From assembly GCA_963931055.1 (NCBI GenBank), contig OZ006987.1:868001-932000 (forward strand): a stretch of DNA of 64,000 nt. Direction: 5' to 3'. The translations under genes were made by a program, and so were the position numbers. Positions 51,555 through 61,213 of this stretch are shown one piece after another. The notes beneath the pieces are model-generated. The model did not search any database. It had not been told where the DNA came from and saw only the letters and a list, made by a program, of their open reading frames with translations. Source of the DNA: Coprenecus sp949297365. GTDB lineage: Bacteria > Bacteroidota > Bacteroidia > Bacteroidales > UBA932. Every line of letters begins with the position of its first letter. Positions within the stretch are counted from its first letter, which is position 1.

Positions 51555-52702
51555 CCCGTTGGCCCGGCACCGTATTGTTTCGTTGCCGTTTTCCTCCATT
51601 TGACAGGGGTACAACCTGTACTTTTCTTGAACAGCCGGATGAAATGACTTGGAGACTGGAAGCCGGATTTTTCCGAGATATCGGTGACCGTCAATACCGG
51701 ATACTGCACAAGCAGACGCTTCGCATATTCGATGCGCAGCCCGACAATCCAGTCGCGGAATGTCATGCGATATGTCGTCTTTATGTATGCTGACAGATAG
51801 GTACGGTTGGTTTGAAGTATATCTGAAAGTTCCTTGATAGTAAGGCCGGGACGGACATACCCGTCCTTGCCTACCCATTCCTTGATTCTCTCTGCCATCT
51901 CGGTATAATAAGAAGGTTGCGTTCCCGTTTCCTGTGTCACTTCAGGATTTGTGTCACACAGGATTTCTTCTTCGGAAGTCACCTCACTTTCCATGACACT
52001 TTCCACCTGTTCGTAAAACAGCAGGTAGTTCTGGTAGCAGCAGAAAAGGTAGATGTAGAACGGGACGGACGAGAGTATCCAAACGAACACCCACTCATCG
52101 GGCAGGAAGGTAAGCAATCCGCAGCTTACCCCGAATATAACAGCCCACCTGGTAAAGACGGACATCCATTTGACGTACGACCCGATGTCGTCCGAATGCG
52201 TGTCATTGAAAATGCGGACCGCCTTGTAATAAGCCAGCAACAGCCTGCGGACAAGGAAAAGCCCGTAGCCAATCAGCCATACCGCCATGACAGCCAATCC
52301 GACTTTCTGCATAGTCCCGCCCGGCAACAGAAGCAATATCACGCCGGAAAGGACGGAGAACAGCAGCCACATACCGAGGTGAGTCTGCAACCGCCGCCGC
52401 GTGATATATAAACGGTCGAGCAGCGTGGTGAGTGCCGAACTGAACAGCCAGTAGCACAGGAAATAGGTGGACAGATTCATCAGTATGGCGGCATTGACAT
52501 TCACGAATCGGATACCGAAAAAGAAATGCGCCGAATAGTTGGCTGCAAGCAACAGCATCGCTGTCCCCATAATCCGCCGGGAACGCAGGTAATTATCGAA
52601 AATGACTTTCTCCGGCGTCTTGGCAAAAAGAAAATAAAAGCCGAAGAACAGCATCAACGGCAAGGCGACACAAAGCGAGTAACTGTATATAGGATAATCC
52701 AT
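51548..52702 (-). CDS. Membrane-anchored AraC-family regulator
   Basis: 384 aa from ATG 52702. About six or seven hydrophobic segments in residues 5-245 (SLCVALPLMLFFGFYFLFAK, MLLLAANYSAHFFFGIRFV, VFVWILSSVPFYIYLFCC). Cytoplasmic C-terminus with an AraC HTH pair at ~275-380: GLTIKELSDILQTNRTYLSA, IEYAKRLLVQYPVLTVTDIS EKSGFQSPSHFIRLFKKSTG. Located directly upstream of and parallel to the fimbrial operon, so it most likely controls it, responding to a membrane signal. Confidence 0.85.
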   Translation of the reverse strand: MDYPIYSYSLCVALPLMLFFGFYFLFAKTPEKVIFDNYLRSRRIMGTAMLLLAANYSAHFFFGIRFVNVNAAILMNLSTYFLCYWLFSSALTTLLDRLYITRRRLQTHLGMWLLFSVLSGVILLLLPGGTMQKVGLAVMAVWLIGYGLFLVRRLLLAYYKAVRIFNDTHSDDIGSYVKWMSVFTRWAVIFGVSCGLLTFLPDEWVFVWILSSVPFYIYLFCCYQNYLLFYEQVESVMESEVTSEEEILCDTNPEVTQETGTQPSYYTEMAERIKEWVGKDGYVRPGLTIKELSDILQTNRTYLSAYIKTTYRMTFRDWIVGLRIEYAKRLLVQYPVLTVTDISEKSGFQSPSHFIRLFKKSTGCTPVKWRKTATKQYGAGPTGK

Positions 52703-52850
52703 GCTGTCTCTACTCCTTATGATGCGGTTGGTGTATATGAAGTATGCCCGCCTGCGCATTGCCGCGCGGCAGTGAGGCTTGCGGAAGATGGAAATTTTCC
52801 GCTAAGTATTTGTAGATTAAAGGATTTGCAGTATCTTGACGCGCGAGCCC

Positions 52851-52866
52851 TGTGTGTGTGTGTGTG
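52851..52866. repeat. (TG)8 dinucleotide microsatellite
   Basis: Eight TG units about 150 bp upstream of the start of the AraC-type fimbrial regulator. Tracts of this kind are slippage-prone. Confidence 0.85.
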
Positions 52867-53112
52867 TTACACGATTTTCCCGGATTTCCAAATATTTATT
52901 AAGAAATCCAGGGGCTGCCGAGGGCTTCCCTGATGGGTATATGAAGTCTGTGTGCGCCATTGCATTACAGTTACGCAAAGATAATGAAAATATGAATATG
53001 TGCTGCCTTATGCGTAAGCTGTCCGGTATCGGCTGTTTCTGGTGGTGCCGGTATAGGCGGTCACGGTGATGATGGCCACAGCAGTCTGGAAGACGGGATG
53101 GTTATTTTTGGA

Positions 53113-53275
53113 AGCGGTGGGGCGGTCAGGGGAAAATCATCCCTGATTCATAGCGACTTACAAAACGCGCTGCACATTTGACAGCTTTAAAACCGGCCAA
53201 ATGTGCAGCATCTTATCTTAGCGCATTGATATTCAGCTATTTACCACACCACACCGCACCATCAGTTCAAAAACT
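53113..53275. repeat. Dispersed intergenic element, copy 2
   Basis: Counterpart of 42243-42385: GGAAAATCATCCCTGATTCA then TAGCGACTTACAAAA, with weaker similarity further on (CACACCGCACCA...CAAAAAC). Between these parts it has its own inverted repeat (GCTGCACATTTG / CAAATGTGCAGC). Both copies lie outside genes. Confidence 0.65.
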
Positions 53276-53313
53276 GACATGTCTGCCATGAAGATGCCTC
53301 ACGACTTCGAAGG

Positions 53314-53790
53314 TCAGTCCTTGACGGGGACATCGGCGACCCAGATCTGACGCTCAATGGCCTGGTCCAGGGAGATCATCGTATCCGTACTCTGGATGTA
53401 GGGGATGTTCTGAATGGTGTGGACGAGGATGCGCATCAGGTGATCGTGGTCCGTGCAGTAGAGCTTGATCAGCAGGGCATGCTTGCCGGTGACGAAGTGG
53501 CACTCCACCACCTCGGGTATCTGCTTGAGGGCCTTTATCACCTCGTTGTACTTGTTGGTCTCCGAGAGCGAGACACCCACGAAGGCGCAGACATTGAGAC
53601 CGAGGGCCTGAGGCTTCACCAGAAGGCGGGAGCCGGTGATGATGCCCATGTTCTCCATCTTCTTGACCCGCTGATGAATGGCCGCACCGGAGACTCCGCA
53701 CTCACGGGCTATCTCCAGAAACGGCATCCTGGCGTTCTTGACCAGAAAGGAAAGGATTCTCTGGTCTATTCTGTCCAACTGGTACTTCAT
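53314..53790 (-). CDS. Lrp/AsnC-family transcriptional regulator
   Basis: 158 aa from ATG 53790. N-terminal helix-turn-helix: QLDRIDQRILSFLVKNARMP, EIARECGVSGAAIHQRVKKM, GIITGSRLLVKPQALGLNVC. C-terminal RAM (ligand/oligomerisation) domain: ALKQIPEVVECHFVTGKHAL LIKLY and DHLMRILVHTIQNIPYIQST. Controls amino-acid or related metabolism in general. It begins 5 bp after the topA stop and is co-transcribed with it. Confidence 0.92.
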   Translation of the reverse strand: MKYQLDRIDQRILSFLVKNARMPFLEIARECGVSGAAIHQRVKKMENMGIITGSRLLVKPQALGLNVCAFVGVSLSETNKYNEVIKALKQIPEVVECHFVTGKHALLIKLYCTDHDHLMRILVHTIQNIPYIQSTDTMISLDQAIERQIWVADVPVKD

Positions 53791-53795
53791 GACTC

Positions 53796-56096
53796 TTATT
53801 TTTTCTTGGATTTCTCTATTATCTCCCGGCACTGCTCCAGAGTCAGAGTCCCGGGATCAGTACCTTTCGGTATCTTATAGTTGGCACCCGAATGCTTGAT
53901 GTAAGGACCGAAACGTCCGTTGAGCACCTCTATGTCGGCTTCGGGGAAGGCCTTGATATTACGGTTCTTCTGCTGTTCCTCATGATCCGATATCAGCTTG
54001 CGGGCCTCTTCCAGGGTTATAGTGTACGGGTTCATGCCCTTCTTCAGAGATACGAATTTGCCGTCATACTTGACATAGGGACCGAACTTGCCCTTGGAAC
54101 AGGTCACCTCCTTACCGTCGATCTCTCCCAGAGTACGGGGCAGGACGAACAGGCGCAGGGCATCTTCCAGAGTCACCGACTCTATCAGCATACCTTTGTC
54201 CAGACCGGTAATCCGCTTCTGGGGATCGTCATCCTCCCCTATCTGCACCACCGAGCCGTAACGTCCCATACGGGCTATCACCGTCTTGCCCGTGGCCGGA
54301 TCAGTTCCGAGCACCTTGCGGGTCTTCACAGGAGCGCTCTCGCTTATGGTCTCCTCCACCTTCTCGTGGAAAGGCCTGTAGAAGTCCGCCACTATCTTGT
54401 TCCACACCAGTTTTCCGGCAGCCACCTTGTCGAAGTCCGTCTCCACCCTGGCAGTAAAGCCATAGTCCATGATGGACGGGAACGCCTTTTCCAGGAAGTC
54501 CGTGACCATCACGCCTATGTCCTGAGGACACAGACGGCCTTTCTCCGAGCCGGTCGTCTCCTTCTTGCCCGAGCGCGCTATGTCGTCTCCTTTCAGGGTA
54601 AGCACTGTCACTGTCCTCTCCTCGCCCTTGCGGTCCTGCCGCAGGATGTAACCTCTCTGATGAAGAGTGGAGATAGTCGGTGCATACGTGGAGGGACGGC
54701 CTATGCCCAGCTCCTCCATCTTCTTGACCAGCGAGGCCTCGGAATACCTGGGAGGATGTACGGTGTACTTCTGCATGGCGGTTATCGTGTCCCTCAGCAT
54801 GAGATCTCCGACGGCCAGAGGAGGAAGCATCCTCTCCTCGTCTCCCGAAGGAGCGTCATCGTCGGACGACTCCATATATAATTTAAGGAAACCGTCAAAC
54901 AGCACCGTGGAGCCGGTCACGTCGAAATGCTCCTTAATCCTGTCTCCTACCACGGTTATATCCGTCTTCTCCAGGCGGGCATCGGCCATCTGTGAGGCCA
55001 CCGTGCGCTTCCAGATAAGGCTGTAGAGCTTTTTCTCGGCAGCCGTACCCTCAATCTCGGTATTGGCGATATATGTCGGACGGATGGCCTCATGTGCCTC
55101 CTGTGCTCCCTTTACACCGGTCTTGTACTGGCGGGCCTTGTGATACTGCGCTCCCAGATTGTCAGTAATCCAGGACTTGGCCGCACCTATGGCAAGCTTC
55201 GACAGAGTCGTGGAATCGGTACGCATGTAGGTAATCAGTCCGGACTCGTACAGATGCTGCGCTATGGACATGGTCTGGCTGACCGAGAATCCGCACTTGC
55301 GGGCGGCCTCCTGCTGGAGGGACGAGGTAGTGAACGGAGGAGCCGGACATTTGGAAACCTCTTTCTTCTCCACCGAACCTACGGTAAACACGCAGCCCCG
55401 GCAGCTCTCAAGGAAAGCCTCGGCCTCCTGCTGCGAGTCAAACCTGCGGTCCAGCACTCCTATGACCTTATTGGCGGAACTCCTGCCGCCTTTCAATTTC
55501 TCAGGGACAAACACGCCCTCTACCCTGAAATAGGGTTTGGAATCAAATGCGTTGATCTCCCGCTCCCGCTCCACTATCAGGCGGAGGGCCACCGACTGCA
55601 CGCGGCCGGCCGAGAGCGACGGCTTTATCTTCTTCCAGAGAATGGGCGAGAGCTCAAAGCCCACCAGACGGTCCAGCACCCTGCGGGCCTGCTGGGCCAT
55701 CACCAGATTCATGTCCACGTCCCTAGGGGTCTTTATGGCATTGAGAATAGCGTCCTTGGTAATCTCATGGAAGACTATACGGCGGGTGCGGGACGGATCC
55801 AGAGCCAGGGTCTCCTTCAGATGCCACGCTATAGCCTCTCCCTCACGGTCCTCATCGGATGCCAGCCATACCACCGCAGCCTTGTCGGAGGCCGACTTCA
55901 GATCGGCCACGACTTTTTTCTTGTCCGGCGACACCTCGTACTGAGGAGTGAAGCCGTGCTCGATGTCTATACCTAGATTCTTCTTGGCCAGATCCCTTAT
56001 ATGGCCGAAACTGGAACGCACTGTATAATCCTTTCCCAATATTTTTTCTATCGTCTTCGCCTTGGCGGGAGACTCCACGATTACCAAATTCTCCAT
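53796..56096 (-). CDS. topA: DNA topoisomerase I
   Basis: 766 aa from ATG 56096. TOPRIM domain (LVIVESPAKAKTIEKILGKD, WLASDEDREGEAIAWHL), catalytic Tyr in GLITYMRTDSTTLSKLA, and gate/arch domains. The C-terminus has repeated topo-C modules without cysteines (KFGPYVKYDGKFVSLKKGMN, RFGPYIKHSGANYKIPKGTD), as is normal in Bacteroidota. Relaxes negative supercoils. Confidence 0.96.
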   Translation of the reverse strand: MENLVIVESPAKAKTIEKILGKDYTVRSSFGHIRDLAKKNLGIDIEHGFTPQYEVSPDKKKVVADLKSASDKAAVVWLASDEDREGEAIAWHLKETLALDPSRTRRIVFHEITKDAILNAIKTPRDVDMNLVMAQQARRVLDRLVGFELSPILWKKIKPSLSAGRVQSVALRLIVEREREINAFDSKPYFRVEGVFVPEKLKGGRSSANKVIGVLDRRFDSQQEAEAFLESCRGCVFTVGSVEKKEVSKCPAPPFTTSSLQQEAARKCGFSVSQTMSIAQHLYESGLITYMRTDSTTLSKLAIGAAKSWITDNLGAQYHKARQYKTGVKGAQEAHEAIRPTYIANTEIEGTAAEKKLYSLIWKRTVASQMADARLEKTDITVVGDRIKEHFDVTGSTVLFDGFLKLYMESSDDDAPSGDEERMLPPLAVGDLMLRDTITAMQKYTVHPPRYSEASLVKKMEELGIGRPSTYAPTISTLHQRGYILRQDRKGEERTVTVLTLKGDDIARSGKKETTGSEKGRLCPQDIGVMVTDFLEKAFPSIMDYGFTARVETDFDKVAAGKLVWNKIVADFYRPFHEKVEETISESAPVKTRKVLGTDPATGKTVIARMGRYGSVVQIGEDDDPQKRITGLDKGMLIESVTLEDALRLFVLPRTLGEIDGKEVTCSKGKFGPYVKYDGKFVSLKKGMNPYTITLEEARKLISDHEEQQKNRNIKAFPEADIEVLNGRFGPYIKHSGANYKIPKGTDPGTLTLEQCREIIEKSKKK

Positions 56097-56185
56097 ATGT
56101 ACCGGTTGAATGAAGTTGCAAAGTAAAGGATAAAGTAAGACAAAAACCAAATTTTTTCTAACTTCGCGATGTTTATTTTACAGAA

Positions 56186-58543
56186 ATGAAAGAAAAGACC
56201 AAACGCAGACTCATAACCGCAATCTGGTGTGTAGTATTCATTCCCATAGGTATTCTGGTGCTTTTCATCGCAGGCGTAGGCATCTTTGCAGAGATTCCGT
56301 CCTTCGAGGAACTGGAGAACCCGAAGACCTATCTGGCCACCGAACTCATATCCGAGGACGGCGAACTGATAGGCACGTATCATATCGAGAACCGTACCCA
56401 CGTGGGCTTTGACGACCTGTCCCCCTACCTGGTGGAGGCAGCCGTGGCCACTGAGGACGCGCGTTTCTACCAGCACTGCGGCATAGACTTCCGCAGCCTG
56501 GCCAGGGTGGCCGTCAAGTCGATACTGCTGGGGGACGCCGGCTCGGGAGGAGGAGGCAGCACCATCACACAGCAGCTGGCCAAGACCCTTTTCCCCAGGG
56601 AAGAGGCCACCGGCAAATTCCCCGGTGAGGCAGTGTTCAGACTGGTAGTCAGCAAGTTCAAGGAATGGATCACCGCCGTAAAGCTGGAGCGCAACTACAC
56701 CAAGGACGAGATCATGGCCATGTATATGAACGCCATATTCTTCGGCAGCAACTCCTACGGCATCAAGGCGGCGGCCAATACCTTCTTTAATAAGGAGCCC
56801 ATAGACCTCAACCTGCAGGAGAGCGCGACACTGGTGGGCGCGGTCAACAAGCCCACCCGCTACAACCCGGTGCTCAACTACGACAAGTCCGTCACGCGGC
56901 GCAACCACGTCATCAGCCAGATGGGCAAATACGGCTACATCTCCCAGGCCGATGCCGACTCCCTGATGGCCCTGCCGATAGTGCTGGACTACAGACAGCA
57001 GGACCACAACACCAGCAAGGCTCCCTATTTCAGGGACATGCTGCGCAAATACATGAGCGCGTCCGAGCCGGAGAGGGACGACTACTACTTCGAGGAGGAC
57101 TATCTCGCGGATCTGGACCTGTGGGGAAACGACCCCCTGTACGGCTGGATCAACAAGACGCTCAAGCCCGACGGCACTCCATACAGTCTGGACAAGGACG
57201 GACTCACCATCTACACCACCGTCAACTCCAGGATGCAGCGATATGCAGAAGAAGCGGTGGTCCAGCATCTGAGCAAGGATCTCCAGCCGGCCTTCTTCAA
57301 GGATCTCAAGGACAATCCGCACAGACCCTTCGCCAAGGATGTTCCGTACAATATCAGGAAAACAGTCATGGAGCAGGCGAGAAGGTGGAGCGACAGATAC
57401 CGCAACATGAGAAGTGCGGGCGCATCGGAGAAGGCGATAGAGAAGGCCTTCAACGAGAAGGTGGAGATGCGGATATTCTCCTGGAATGCAAACGGATACA
57501 TAGACACCGTCATGACCCCGGACGACTCCATACGGTACTACAAGTCCATCCTCCGCGCCTCGTTCGTGGCGATGGAGCCCACGACCGGACACATAAAGGC
57601 CTACATCGGAGGCCCCGAGTACCGGTATTTCAAATACGACAACGCCCGCCAGGGCAAGCGTCAGGTAGGCTCGACCATCAAGCCTTTCCTCTACACACTG
57701 GCGATGCAGGAGGGCTACTACCCCTGTGACAAGGTGCTCAACGTACCGCAGACCTTCGTGCTGGCCGACACCACATGGACTCCCGAAAGCGAGGACCGTC
57801 TGGAATATATCGGCAAGGAAGTCACCTTGAAGTGGGGTCTGACCCGAAGCAGCAACAACATATCGGCCTACCTGATGCGGCAGTTCGGCCCGACGGCCAT
57901 GGTGGAGATGTGCCGCAAGCTCGGCATCACCTCCTATCTGGCACCCTACCCGTCCCTCTGCCTGGGACCGGCCGACATCACCCTGCTGGAGATGGTCAGC
58001 GCGTACAACACCTACCCCAGCCGCGGAGTCCACATATACCCGATGATGGTGACACGCATAGAGGACAGCGAGGGCAATGTGCTCGGCACCTTCAGTCCCC
58101 GCAAGCAGGAAGCTGTCAGCGAGGCGACGGCATACCTGATGGTCAATCTTATGGAAGGTGTGGTGAATGAGGGCTCCGGAGCCCGTCTGCGCTGGAGATA
58201 CGGACTGGAAGGGCCCATAGCGGGCAAGACGGGTACGACCAATGACAAGTCCGACGGCTGGTTCATAGGCTACGTGCCCCATCTGACCGCCGGCGTATGG
58301 GTGGGAGCGGAAGACCGGCAGGTACACTTCGAGAGCATGGCCCAGGGACAGGGTGCCAATACCTCCCTGCCCATCTGGGGACTCTTCATGCAGAAAGTCA
58401 TGAATGACGGAACGCTCGGAGTCACTCCGGAAGACAGGTTCATCGCCCCGCCGGGAGTGCATTTCGACACTGACTGTGACGGCAGCGACAACGACACAGT
58501 CACGGAGACCGAGGATGACATGAACTCATTTTTCAATATGTAA
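56186..58543 (+). CDS. mrcA: Class A penicillin-binding protein (PBP1A)
   Basis: 785 aa. One N-terminal membrane segment (LITAIWCVVFIPIGILVLFI). GT51 glycosyltransferase: ATEDARFYQHCGIDFRSLAR and GGGGSTITQQLAKTLFPREE. Transpeptidase: STIK in QVGSTIKPFLYTLAM, SSN in TRSSNNISAYLM, KTGTT in GPIAGKTGTTNDKSDGWFIG. Polymerises and cross-links peptidoglycan in the periplasm. Divergent from topA; followed by ddl after 6 bp, a cell-wall operon. Confidence 0.95.
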   Translation: MKEKTKRRLITAIWCVVFIPIGILVLFIAGVGIFAEIPSFEELENPKTYLATELISEDGELIGTYHIENRTHVGFDDLSPYLVEAAVATEDARFYQHCGIDFRSLARVAVKSILLGDAGSGGGGSTITQQLAKTLFPREEATGKFPGEAVFRLVVSKFKEWITAVKLERNYTKDEIMAMYMNAIFFGSNSYGIKAAANTFFNKEPIDLNLQESATLVGAVNKPTRYNPVLNYDKSVTRRNHVISQMGKYGYISQADADSLMALPIVLDYRQQDHNTSKAPYFRDMLRKYMSASEPERDDYYFEEDYLADLDLWGNDPLYGWINKTLKPDGTPYSLDKDGLTIYTTVNSRMQRYAEEAVVQHLSKDLQPAFFKDLKDNPHRPFAKDVPYNIRKTVMEQARRWSDRYRNMRSAGASEKAIEKAFNEKVEMRIFSWNANGYIDTVMTPDDSIRYYKSILRASFVAMEPTTGHIKAYIGGPEYRYFKYDNARQGKRQVGSTIKPFLYTLAMQEGYYPCDKVLNVPQTFVLADTTWTPESEDRLEYIGKEVTLKWGLTRSSNNISAYLMRQFGPTAMVEMCRKLGITSYLAPYPSLCLGPADITLLEMVSAYNTYPSRGVHIYPMMVTRIEDSEGNVLGTFSPRKQEAVSEATAYLMVNLMEGVVNEGSGARLRWRYGLEGPIAGKTGTTNDKSDGWFIGYVPHLTAGVWVGAEDRQVHFESMAQGQGANTSLPIWGLFMQKVMNDGTLGVTPEDRFIAPPGVHFDTDCDGSDNDTVTETEDDMNSFFNM

Positions 58544-58549
58544 AATACC

Positions 58550-59554
58550 ATGAGTACGGATAAAATACGGAATATCGCGGTAGTATACGGCGGATATTCC
58601 TCGGAAGTGGAGATATCCAAACAGAGCGGCAAGTCCGTCGCCCGATGGCTGCGCAATGCGGGATACAATGTCTACGAGGTCCTGCTGTGCAGGGAAGGCT
58701 GGTGGGCCGTCACATCCTCGGCGGACGGCAGCGAGGTGCGCCACACTATGGACAGAAACGACTTTTCCTGCACCATCGACGGGAACAGAGTCCGCTTTGA
58801 CAATGTGTTCATCATCATTCACGGAGACCCGGGCGAGAACGGCAGGCTCCAGGCCTACTTCGAGCTGCTGGACATACCGTTCATAGGCTGCAGCTCCCTG
58901 TGCGCGGCCATCGCTTTCGACAAGTACGCCTGCAAGACCTATCTCAGGGACTCGGGGACTTATCTGGCCGACGATGTCATGCTGCGCAGGGGCGACACAT
59001 ACGACGCGGCCGGGATAACGGCGGAGCTTGGTCTGCCGGTATTCGTCAAGCCGTCGGGCGGAGGCTCCAGCTTCGGAGTCACCAAGGTCAAAAGGACGGA
59101 AGACCTGGCGGCGGCCATTGAGGCGGCCTTCAAGGAGAGCGACACTCTTATCATAGAGAAAGCCATAACAGGCAAGGAGATAGACTGCGGAGTCTACGCC
59201 GATGCCGACGGTGTCCACGCCCTACCGCTCATCGAGATAGTGCCCGGACCCGGGCACGAGTTCTTTGACTACGACGCCAAGTATATGGGAGCCAGCCGGG
59301 AGATATGTCCGGCCCCTGTATCCGAGGCTCAGACCGTAGTCATTCAGAACGAGGCCGTGAGAATCTTCCGCCGGCTGGGATGCACCGGCCTGGTGCGAAT
59401 GGATTTCATCCTGAGCGAGGACGACAGACCCTATCTGCTGGAGATCAATCCCAATCCGGGTATGACGGCATCCAGCCTCGTGCCCCAGATGGTCCGTCAG
59501 GCAGGCATGACCATGGAGGATTTCCTGAAAGGACTGATAGACGGGAGACAGTAG
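58550..59554 (+). CDS. ddl: D-alanine--D-alanine ligase
   Basis: 334 aa. ATP-grasp enzyme: N-terminal NIAVVYGGYSSEVEISKQSG, IIHGDPGENGRLQAYFELLD IPFIGC, middle LPVFVKPSGGGSSFGVTKVK, and C-terminal MDFILSEDDRPYLLEINPNP GMTASS. Makes D-Ala-D-Ala for peptidoglycan precursors. Between PBP1A and prmC with 3-6 bp spacing. Confidence 0.95.
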   Translation: MSTDKIRNIAVVYGGYSSEVEISKQSGKSVARWLRNAGYNVYEVLLCREGWWAVTSSADGSEVRHTMDRNDFSCTIDGNRVRFDNVFIIIHGDPGENGRLQAYFELLDIPFIGCSSLCAAIAFDKYACKTYLRDSGTYLADDVMLRRGDTYDAAGITAELGLPVFVKPSGGGSSFGVTKVKRTEDLAAAIEAAFKESDTLIIEKAITGKEIDCGVYADADGVHALPLIEIVPGPGHEFFDYDAKYMGASREICPAPVSEAQTVVIQNEAVRIFRRLGCTGLVRMDFILSEDDRPYLLEINPNPGMTASSLVPQMVRQAGMTMEDFLKGLIDGRQ

Positions 59555-59557
59555 CGT

Positions 59558-60442
59558 ATGACCCGAAAGGAATTCGTCACCAAAGCCACCGAGAGTCTGG
59601 CGGAGCAGTACTCCCCCGGCGAGGCCAAGGCCATATCCGTCCGGATTCTGTCCCACTTCCTGGGCCTGTCCGAATACGAATATTCCGTCGAGCCCAACGT
59701 AGTGATACCCAAGCCTTACCTTGTAAAGATACAGAGTGCGCTGGAAGAGCTGGCGGCAGGCCGTCCTGTCCAGTACGTCATCGGAGAGGAGACCTTCGCC
59801 GGCCGCATATTCCACGTCTCGGAAGCCGTGCTCATCCCGCGTCCGGAGACCGAGCAGATGTGCCGGCTCATCATAGACGAATGGCGCAAGTCCGGCTATC
59901 AGGAGCTCAGGATACTGGATGCCTGTACCGGCAGCGGCTGCATAGCATGGACTCTGGCCGCAGCCTTTCCAAAGGCACAGGTCCTGGCGTTCGACGTGGA
60001 CGAAGAGGCCCTGGACGTAGCGAAAGGGCAGCGCATATTCCTGGACGAGGCAGGCCGCCAGCCGCTGCAGACCCCGCCGGTCTTCTTCAAGGCCGACATC
60101 CTCGAAGGTCCTCCGGAGGAGATAGACGACATAGACATACTGGTATCCAATCCCCCCTACGTCTGCGAGAGCGAGAAGGCCTTTATGGCCCCCAATGTCC
60201 TGGATTACGAGCCTGAGAAAGCCCTCTTTGTACCCGACAGCGATCCGCTGCGGTTCTATAAGGCGCTGGCCGGATGGGCCGCCGGGACAGTAAAAACGGG
60301 CGGCAAATGCTGGTTCGAGATCAATGAGGCTTATGGGGTGCAGTCCCGGGAACTCTTTGAAAGCCGGGGATTCAGCGACGTGGAGGTACTGGAGGACTTC
60401 CGCGGAAAGCCGAGGTTCGTCACATTTACAAAATGGTTCTGA
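59558..60442 (+). CDS. prmC: Peptide chain release factor N5-glutamine methyltransferase
   Basis: 294 aa. N-terminal helical domain, then a SAM-dependent methyltransferase: LIPRPETEQMCRLI, LDACTGSGCIAWTLAAAFP and the substrate motif ILVSNPPYVCESE (NPPY). Methylates the GGQ glutamine of release factors. Third gene of the PBP1A-ddl-prmC unit; its last 17 bp overlap the convergent ispD. Confidence 0.95.
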   Translation: MTRKEFVTKATESLAEQYSPGEAKAISVRILSHFLGLSEYEYSVEPNVVIPKPYLVKIQSALEELAAGRPVQYVIGEETFAGRIFHVSEAVLIPRPETEQMCRLIIDEWRKSGYQELRILDACTGSGCIAWTLAAAFPKAQVLAFDVDEEALDVAKGQRIFLDEAGRQPLQTPPVFFKADILEGPPEEIDDIDILVSNPPYVCESEKAFMAPNVLDYEPEKALFVPDSDPLRFYKALAGWAAGTVKTGGKCWFEINEAYGVQSRELFESRGFSDVEVLEDFRGKPRFVTFTKWF

Positions 60443-61103
60443 GAACAGCCTCCGCCAGGGTCATGTCCTCAGGCGTAGTCAGCTTGAGGTTGAACCTGCT
60501 GCCGGCAGTCAGATGCAGCGGCACCCCGCTTTTCTCCACCACAGACGCATCGTCCGTGAAATCCGGCGAGAAAGCCGTATCATAAGCCCTTTTCAGCACC
60601 TCCGAATGAAACACCTGCGGAGTCTGTACCAGACGGTACTGACTTCTGTCCACCATGGAGGAGCTCCCGTCAGGAGCCAGGGCGCGCATGGTGTCCGTCA
60701 CCGGGAGCACCGGCACTACGGCGGGATATTGTTCCCCTTCCTCATACAGCCGGATGATGTCTTCCTTCCTGAGCAGGGGACGCACGGCATCGTGTACCGC
60801 CACCAGAGCCCCGTCCGGAAGATATTTCATGGTCTTGCGCACCGAATGAAAGCGCGTCATCCCGCCGGAGACCAGCACATACCTGAGCATCAGTCCCTCC
60901 TTCCGGCAGTAATCCACCCACATGGACTTCACGGTCATGTTGATGGATATGATGACATGCACCTCAAACGGCAGGTCCAGAAACAGGTCCAGAGTCCTGC
61001 GCAGTACCGGGACACCGCACAGTTCCAGCATCTGTTTCGGGATATCTCCCCCCATCCTGCTGCCGATTCCTCCGGCCGGAATTATCACGTATCTTTCTCG
61101 CAT
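60426..61103 (-). CDS. ispD: 2-C-methyl-D-erythritol 4-phosphate cytidylyltransferase
   Basis: 225 aa. CTP-binding loop PAGGIGSRMGGDIPKQMLEL, YVLVSGGMTRFHSVRKTMKY, LVAVHDAVRPLLRKEDI, VPVLPVTDTMRA, YRLVQTPQVFHSEVLKRAY and TDDASVVEKSGVPLHLTAGS match IspD throughout. Third step of the MEP isoprenoid pathway. Transcribed toward prmC; divergent from purH. Confidence 0.95.
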   Translation of the reverse strand: MRERYVIIPAGGIGSRMGGDIPKQMLELCGVPVLRRTLDLFLDLPFEVHVIISINMTVKSMWVDYCRKEGLMLRYVLVSGGMTRFHSVRKTMKYLPDGALVAVHDAVRPLLRKEDIIRLYEEGEQYPAVVPVLPVTDTMRALAPDGSSSMVDRSQYRLVQTPQVFHSEVLKRAYDTAFSPDFTDDASVVEKSGVPLHLTAGSRFNLKLTTPEDMTLAEAVLRTIL

Positions 61104-61157
61104 TTTACAGGCTCAAAATATTTTCTCAAATGTAGCAATTTATAAATTATTTATTAC

Positions 61158-61165
61158 TAATTTTG
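61158..61165 (+). promoter_or_regulatory. -7 box of purH
   Basis: TAATTTTG matches TAnnTTTG, 48 nt before the ATG at 61214, in the ispD-purH divergent spacer. Confidence 0.5.
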
Positions 61166-61213
61166 TCTCCGATTCATCCACGGATTATGTAACTAAAAAG
61201 TTATCCAGCATAT

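Larger units (their letters stand above)
52703..53313. other. Intergenic region between AraC-type and Lrp-type genes
   Basis: About 610 bp without a supported gene. It carries a (TG)8 microsatellite (52851-52866), the second copy of a dispersed element (53113-53275), and otherwise nothing recognisable. Confidence 0.6.

Noticed and set aside
56081..58462. Minus-strand open frame of 793 codons
   Set aside because: Antisense shadow of the PBP1A gene, which has all catalytic motifs; an effect of GC-rich codon usage.
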